Shown here piece by piece: positions 32,548-35,765 of a stretch of DNA of 35,765 nucleotides. The stretch's first letter is position 1; each line of letters starts with the position of its first letter. The notes below the pieces were generated by a model. That model did no database searches, was not told the origin of the DNA, and worked only from the letters and a program-made list of their open reading frames with translations. Position numbers and translations under genes: made by a program. The stretch lies in assembly GCA_002729015.1 (NCBI GenBank), contig PBVO01000065.1, positions 14,928 through 50,692 of the forward strand, given 5' to 3'. This DNA is from Candidatus Poribacteria bacterium (GTDB lineage: Bacteria; Poribacteria; WGA-4E; UBA9662).

Positions 32548-33675
32548 ATGGCACTCAAAGTTGGTATTGTTGGTCTTAGTGGAATTGGTAATAACCACGC
32601 TAACTGCTACGACCAAAATGAATTATCGGATCTTGTTGCAGTTTGTGACATGGTTAAGGAACGAGCAGACGCGACTGCTGAACGATTAGGAGTCAAAGCC
32701 TACTACGATCAAAAGGCTATGCTGGAAAATGAAGAGCTAGATATTATCGACGTTAGTACTGGTGGGAATGAGAATGGTAGTTGGCACTTTGAACCTACCA
32801 TGATGGCATTGGAACACGGCAAGCATGTTTTAGTGGAAAAGCCGATTTCTAATGATATCAGTGAAGCTCGGCAGATGGTCGCAAAAGCAGACGAAAAAGG
32901 GGTTTATCTAGCTTGTAATCTAAATCACTATTTTACTCCACCAGCTGAGCAAGCTATGGAATACATGAATGATGGACACGTAGGGGAAGTGGTATACTGT
33001 CTTCACAAAATGGGGTTCGCCGGTGGAGAGAAAAGCTATAGCCCGCAAAATTCTCCCCGAGTTAAGGGGTTTCCTTATTTTCATGTTAAAGCTTTTCTGG
33101 CTCATCCCTTCAGTGTAATGCGCCATTTTTGTGGTGACATTACTCATGTTCAAGCATTCATGAGCCAACCAAGTTTTCGCAAAAAGGCCGGAGATTTAAT
33201 GGTGTCGATCAACAGTATTCATGTCAAATTTCAGAGTGGTGCTATCGGCTATCTATTAAGTCAGCGTGGTGATACCACATTCGGTTTAGGTGGCTGGTGG
33301 AGTGTGGAAGTAGGAGGAACACGGGGCACGTTTTGTATTGAAAACTGTATAGAAAAAGTCACATTTTGGCCTTCGCCAGGAACGGAGGATGCAGCTGTTC
33401 CAGAAAAGCTCGACCTCGGAGCATCTTCTGGCTCTATCGTACACGAATCAGGACAATCTGATTTTGGTGCAACATTCCCACTCCGGATTTCTGCTTTCTT
33501 AGAGGATGTAGCTAATCAAGTCCCACTCAATCAGATTCGAGCTTCGGGCCGGGATGCACTAGCAACACTTGAATATACTTGGGCGGCTATAGAGTCCTAC
33601 GAGCAAGGTGGGATTTTGGTTCGCCCACACCCTCTACCGACCCTCAAGAGTAATCCAATTACACAGAATGCTTAG
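32548..33675 (+). CDS. Gfo/Idh/MocA family oxidoreductase
   Basis: NAD(P)-dependent sugar or inositol dehydrogenases of this family oxidise or reduce hydroxyls of cyclic sugars. The 375-residue product has the N-terminal Rossmann motif GIVGLSGIGNNHA, the AVCDM strand, and the hallmark EKP (Glu-97, Lys-98, Pro-99) in VLVEKPIS. The C-terminal part has NLNHYFTPPAEQA and the GTRGTFCIEN strand. AAGGAGA seven bases upstream fixes the ATG. It is first in a cassette with a TIM-barrel isomerase and a DUF1080 protein, the three functions known for making, isomerising and cleaving 3-keto-glycosides. The sugar itself cannot be deduced. Confidence 0.93.
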   Translation: MALKVGIVGLSGIGNNHANCYDQNELSDLVAVCDMVKERADATAERLGVKAYYDQKAMLENEELDIIDVSTGGNENGSWHFEPTMMALEHGKHVLVEKPISNDISEARQMVAKADEKGVYLACNLNHYFTPPAEQAMEYMNDGHVGEVVYCLHKMGFAGGEKSYSPQNSPRVKGFPYFHVKAFLAHPFSVMRHFCGDITHVQAFMSQPSFRKKAGDLMVSINSIHVKFQSGAIGYLLSQRGDTTFGLGGWWSVEVGGTRGTFCIENCIEKVTFWPSPGTEDAAVPEKLDLGASSGSIVHESGQSDFGATFPLRISAFLEDVANQVPLNQIRASGRDALATLEYTWAAIESYEQGGILVRPHPLPTLKSNPITQNA

Positions 33676-33723
33676 TAGTTATTCTACTTAAAATTTAAAA
33701 CTAAACAAAAAAGGAGTCATTTA

Positions 33724-34572
33724 GTGAAACTGGGAGCAAATTCCGTTTTGTTCGGTGGTTACGATATGGAAACTGCCTTCAAACACATTGCCATGGCTGG
33801 TTACGATGGAATCGAGTTGTCGGCCATTAATGGTATGAGCGAGCATTTGGTTCTTGATCATTGGCAAGATTTAGCTGATGGTATCAAAGAGTTGGCAAAA
33901 ACCTATCAGCTTGAGCTGCTGGCTATGGAGCAACCATCGCGAGATGCTAACCAAATGGAAAAAGCCTTCCAAGCTGCAGCCGAAATCGGTATTCCGATCA
34001 TTAATTGCGGCCCCGGTGGAAAGAGCGATGACGAAAGTGCTTGGCCAGAAGTAATCGACTCGTTGGGCAACTTGTCAGACATGGCCGAGCGATATGGTGT
34101 AACTTTGTGTGTTAAAGCTCACGTTGGTGCAAGTATTTACAATACTCCAACGACCATTAGAGCAATGGAAGCGATTTCATCGCCGGCTTTCGGTATTGAT
34201 ATGGATCCGTCTCATATTCATCGGGCAGGCGAAAATCCAGTTGAGGCTATAGCCGCTGTCGTTGAAAGAGTTAAGCATGTCCATATTCGCGACTGTCAGG
34301 GGGATTATCAGACTAGTCCTGACGAAAGTCAAGATTTTGATAGAGTAGTAAGTGGTCCTAGAGGACCGGGACAACCTGAAATGCAGGCCAATGGAAGAGG
34401 TAACATTGATTTAGTTGGTTATATCGCCGTTCTGCATGCAAATGGTTACACGGGGCCGCTAAATCTCGAAGTAATAGGAGCAAAAGAATATTCAATAGAA
34501 CAGTGCTGCACTATTGCAGCTGAATCCCGTGGACATATGCAAGCCAGTTTACAAGCTTGTGGTGCCAGATGA
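33724..34572 (+). CDS. TIM-barrel sugar isomerase/epimerase (xylose isomerase-like)
   Basis: A 282-residue single-domain TIM barrel of the IolE/AP-endonuclease-2 superfamily. Its opening KLGANSVLFGGYDMETAFKHI is followed by barrel strands ending at GYDGIELS, PIINCGPGG, FGIDMDPSHIHRAG, KHVHIRD and GPLNLEVIG. Metal-ligand candidates are Asp-159/Asp-161, His-164, His-187 and Glu-249. Where many relatives have Glu in an ENH/EAH motif, this protein has Lys-131 (VKAH). The start is GTG with AAGGAG seven bases upstream. It lies 48 bases below the oxidoreductase and above the DUF1080 gene, so isomerisation or epimerisation of the same keto-sugar pathway is likely. Confidence 0.9.
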   Translation: MKLGANSVLFGGYDMETAFKHIAMAGYDGIELSAINGMSEHLVLDHWQDLADGIKELAKTYQLELLAMEQPSRDANQMEKAFQAAAEIGIPIINCGPGGKSDDESAWPEVIDSLGNLSDMAERYGVTLCVKAHVGASIYNTPTTIRAMEAISSPAFGIDMDPSHIHRAGENPVEAIAAVVERVKHVHIRDCQGDYQTSPDESQDFDRVVSGPRGPGQPEMQANGRGNIDLVGYIAVLHANGYTGPLNLEVIGAKEYSIEQCCTIAAESRGHMQASLQACGAR

Positions 34573-34617
34573 TAATTTCATGTTTTATTCAACGCATATA
34601 TATAAGGATTAATTTAC

Positions 34618-35355
34618 ATGTCAAATATTGGTTACGACGATACGCCCTTTCTACCCGAACCTTATTCCCAATGGCGAGTTCACGATGGCCAACGACCTCA
34701 ACCTACTATCGTGACACCGGGCGCCACGAGTGCTGATGCACCATCTGATGCGGTAATTTTGTTTGATGGTACAGACTTATCTGGTTGGCAAACAACCAGT
34801 GGTGGCCAACCAGAATGGATCGTAGAAAATGGGTATATGCAAGTCACTCCTCGCACTGGTGATATTGTCACCAAAGCTCAATTTGGCGACTGTCAACTAC
34901 ATCTCGAATGGGCTTCACCTGCTGAAGTCAAAGGGGAAAGTCAAGGTCGAGGGAATAGTGGTATTTTTCTAATGGGGCTGTATGAAGTCCAAGTCCTAGA
35001 TGGTTATGATAACCAAACCTACGCCGACGGAATTACTGGTGCTATCTACGCACAATTCCCACCTCGTGTTAACGCCTGTCGCCCACCAGGAGAATGGCAA
35101 ACCTATGACATCGTTTTTGAGGCTCCCAAATACCAAGGTGACGATCTTGTCAGTCCAGCCTACTTGACAGTATTTCTGAATGGAATTCTGCTCCACAACC
35201 GCCAGCCTGCGCATGGCCCAACTGGCCACCGAAACTTGTCATCCTATGACAGTGTCCATGGTCCAACTGGACCACTTAAACTACAAGATCATGGTGATCT
35301 GGTCAAATTTAGAAATATCTGGATGCGTCAGGTTAATTCATATGACCAAGCTTAA
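34618..35355 (+). CDS. DUF1080 (3-keto-disaccharide hydrolase family) protein
   Basis: The 245-residue product carries the DUF1080 jellyroll: ILFDGTDLSGWQ (about 48-59), W-x-V-E-N-G (WIVENG), GDIVTKAQFGDCQLHLEW, RGNSGIFLMGLYEVQVLDG, GAIYAQFPPRVNACRPPGEWQTYDIVF in parts, and VKFRNIWMR at the end. Members of this family cleave 3-keto-glycosides, though many are untested. There is no signal peptide, unlike many relatives, so it probably acts in the cytoplasm alongside the preceding oxidoreductase and isomerase. An N-terminal 45-residue extension precedes the jellyroll. ATATAAGGATT precedes the ATG. A hairpin terminator follows 24 bases after the stop. Confidence 0.92.
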   Translation: MSNIGYDDTPFLPEPYSQWRVHDGQRPQPTIVTPGATSADAPSDAVILFDGTDLSGWQTTSGGQPEWIVENGYMQVTPRTGDIVTKAQFGDCQLHLEWASPAEVKGESQGRGNSGIFLMGLYEVQVLDGYDNQTYADGITGAIYAQFPPRVNACRPPGEWQTYDIVFEAPKYQGDDLVSPAYLTVFLNGILLHNRQPAHGPTGHRNLSSYDSVHGPTGPLKLQDHGDLVKFRNIWMRQVNSYDQA

Positions 35356-35379
35356 TTCTATTTGAATTCTTGAATATAG

Positions 35380-35412
35380 AAGGGGTATCAAAAATGTTTT
35401 GGTGCCCCTTTT
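35380..35412 (+). terminator. Rho-independent terminator of the Gfo/Idh-isomerase-DUF1080 operon
   Basis: Fourteen-bp stem AAGGGGTATCAAAA / TTTTGGTGCCCCTT with two G-U pairs and a three-base ATG loop, followed by TT. Position shortly after the last stop codon supports a terminator for the cassette. Confidence 0.8.
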
Positions 35413-35765
35413 AGTGTCTTGTAACTGCCAATACAGTAAAATCAGTTGGATCAGTTCCAAAAGCTGATCCTTGGTCAAATTCAGGGGGGCATGGAATCAA
35501 GGCAATCGTTAGCCTGCCTTTGAAAATTAAACATTTGGCATGCGTTCCAATTTGGTCAATTAATCATCAGTCAGTAGCAATCAAGTAGAGAAATAATGCG
35601 CCAAAGTTAAGTGTATCGGTTAAACTATCGATTATCGTCTTCGTTTTTTTCTCAAAAGAAGTGCCTGAAAAATGTGATGTAAATGGTTTAGCTTGAGTGG
35701 CAATACGAGAACAAAGCCAGATTTTTAAGCAACATAACATACGATCAATTTTTTGTATTTAGACG
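35413..35765. other. Non-coding end of the window
   Basis: No gene is supported in the last 353 bases. The only structure seen is an inverted repeat GGATCAG-(9)-CTGATCC at 35448-35470, which could be a second weak hairpin or a binding site for the next gene beyond the window. Confidence 0.5.

Noticed and set aside
32374..32616. Minus-strand 80-codon frame spanning the Gfo/Idh start
   Set aside because: It overlaps a well-supported start and its ribosome binding site, and shows no recognisable protein features.

Overview
The window looks like chromosome of a Gram-negative, probably marine or host-associated bacterium of moderate to low GC. The Lpt/LpxL-type lipopolysaccharide genes and a Wzi-like outer-membrane protein show an outer membrane. 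The mix of phytanoyl-CoA dioxygenases, LamG and DUF1080-type lectin-fold proteins, paired short SDRs, Gfo/Idh plus TIM-barrel isomerase genes and FlgD/T9SS-like C-termini resembles Candidatus Poribacteria. That assignment is inference from recalled family style, not from a marker gene. Non-ATG starts (TTG, GTG) are common, and no tRNA, rRNA, IS element or CRISPR array was seen.

Positions 1-5779 (minus strand) begin, in transcription order, with an LpxL-like acyltransferase, lptC, lptA, lptB, rpoN, hprK and an HPr-like gene whose phosphorylatable His is Asp while the HprK target Ser is kept (Crh-like). The start of a phytanoyl-CoA dioxygenase gene follows at the window edge. Envelope biogenesis, sigma-54 and an HprK-type switch therefore share one operon.

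Positions 5780-13165 carry nucleotide metabolism: purC (+), and facing it nrdR, nrdJ (B12-dependent ribonucleotide reductase), prs and a pair of short SDR proteins, one of which lacks all catalytic motifs. NrdR is unusual: about 120 extra C-terminal residues form two tandem excisionase/MerR-like helix-turn-helix repeats.

Positions 13385-20040 (+) encode surface and secretion proteins: a 1262-residue subtilase with FG-GAP repeats and a FlgD/T9SS-like sorting domain, a LamG protein, a TonB protein and a PorV/PorQ-like barrel with no canonical start in front of its apparent signal peptide.

Positions 20156-31901 (minus) hold two or more operons: a secreted lectin-fold protein, a fused NuoE-NuoF diaphorase, a beta-hydroxyacid dehydrogenase with a clear sigma-70 promoter, then CaiB-type CoA transferase, glutaredoxin, phytanoyl-CoA dioxygenase, a 93-residue unknown protein (these last three overlapping), a zinc phospholipase C/P1-nuclease-like protein, a methyltransferase, Wzi-like barrel, Ser/Thr kinase and metallophosphoesterase.

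Positions 32548-35355 (+) are a three-gene cassette, Gfo/Idh oxidoreductase, TIM-barrel isomerase/epimerase and DUF1080 protein, matching the gene set of 3-keto-glycoside metabolism. It is closed by a strong hairpin terminator.

The items most worth a second look are the NrdR-tandem HTH fusion, the His-to-Asp HPr beside hprK, the catalytically dead SDR partner, a C-terminal motif shared by two secreted proteins, and an 18-bp perfect inverted repeat inside the Wzi-like gene.
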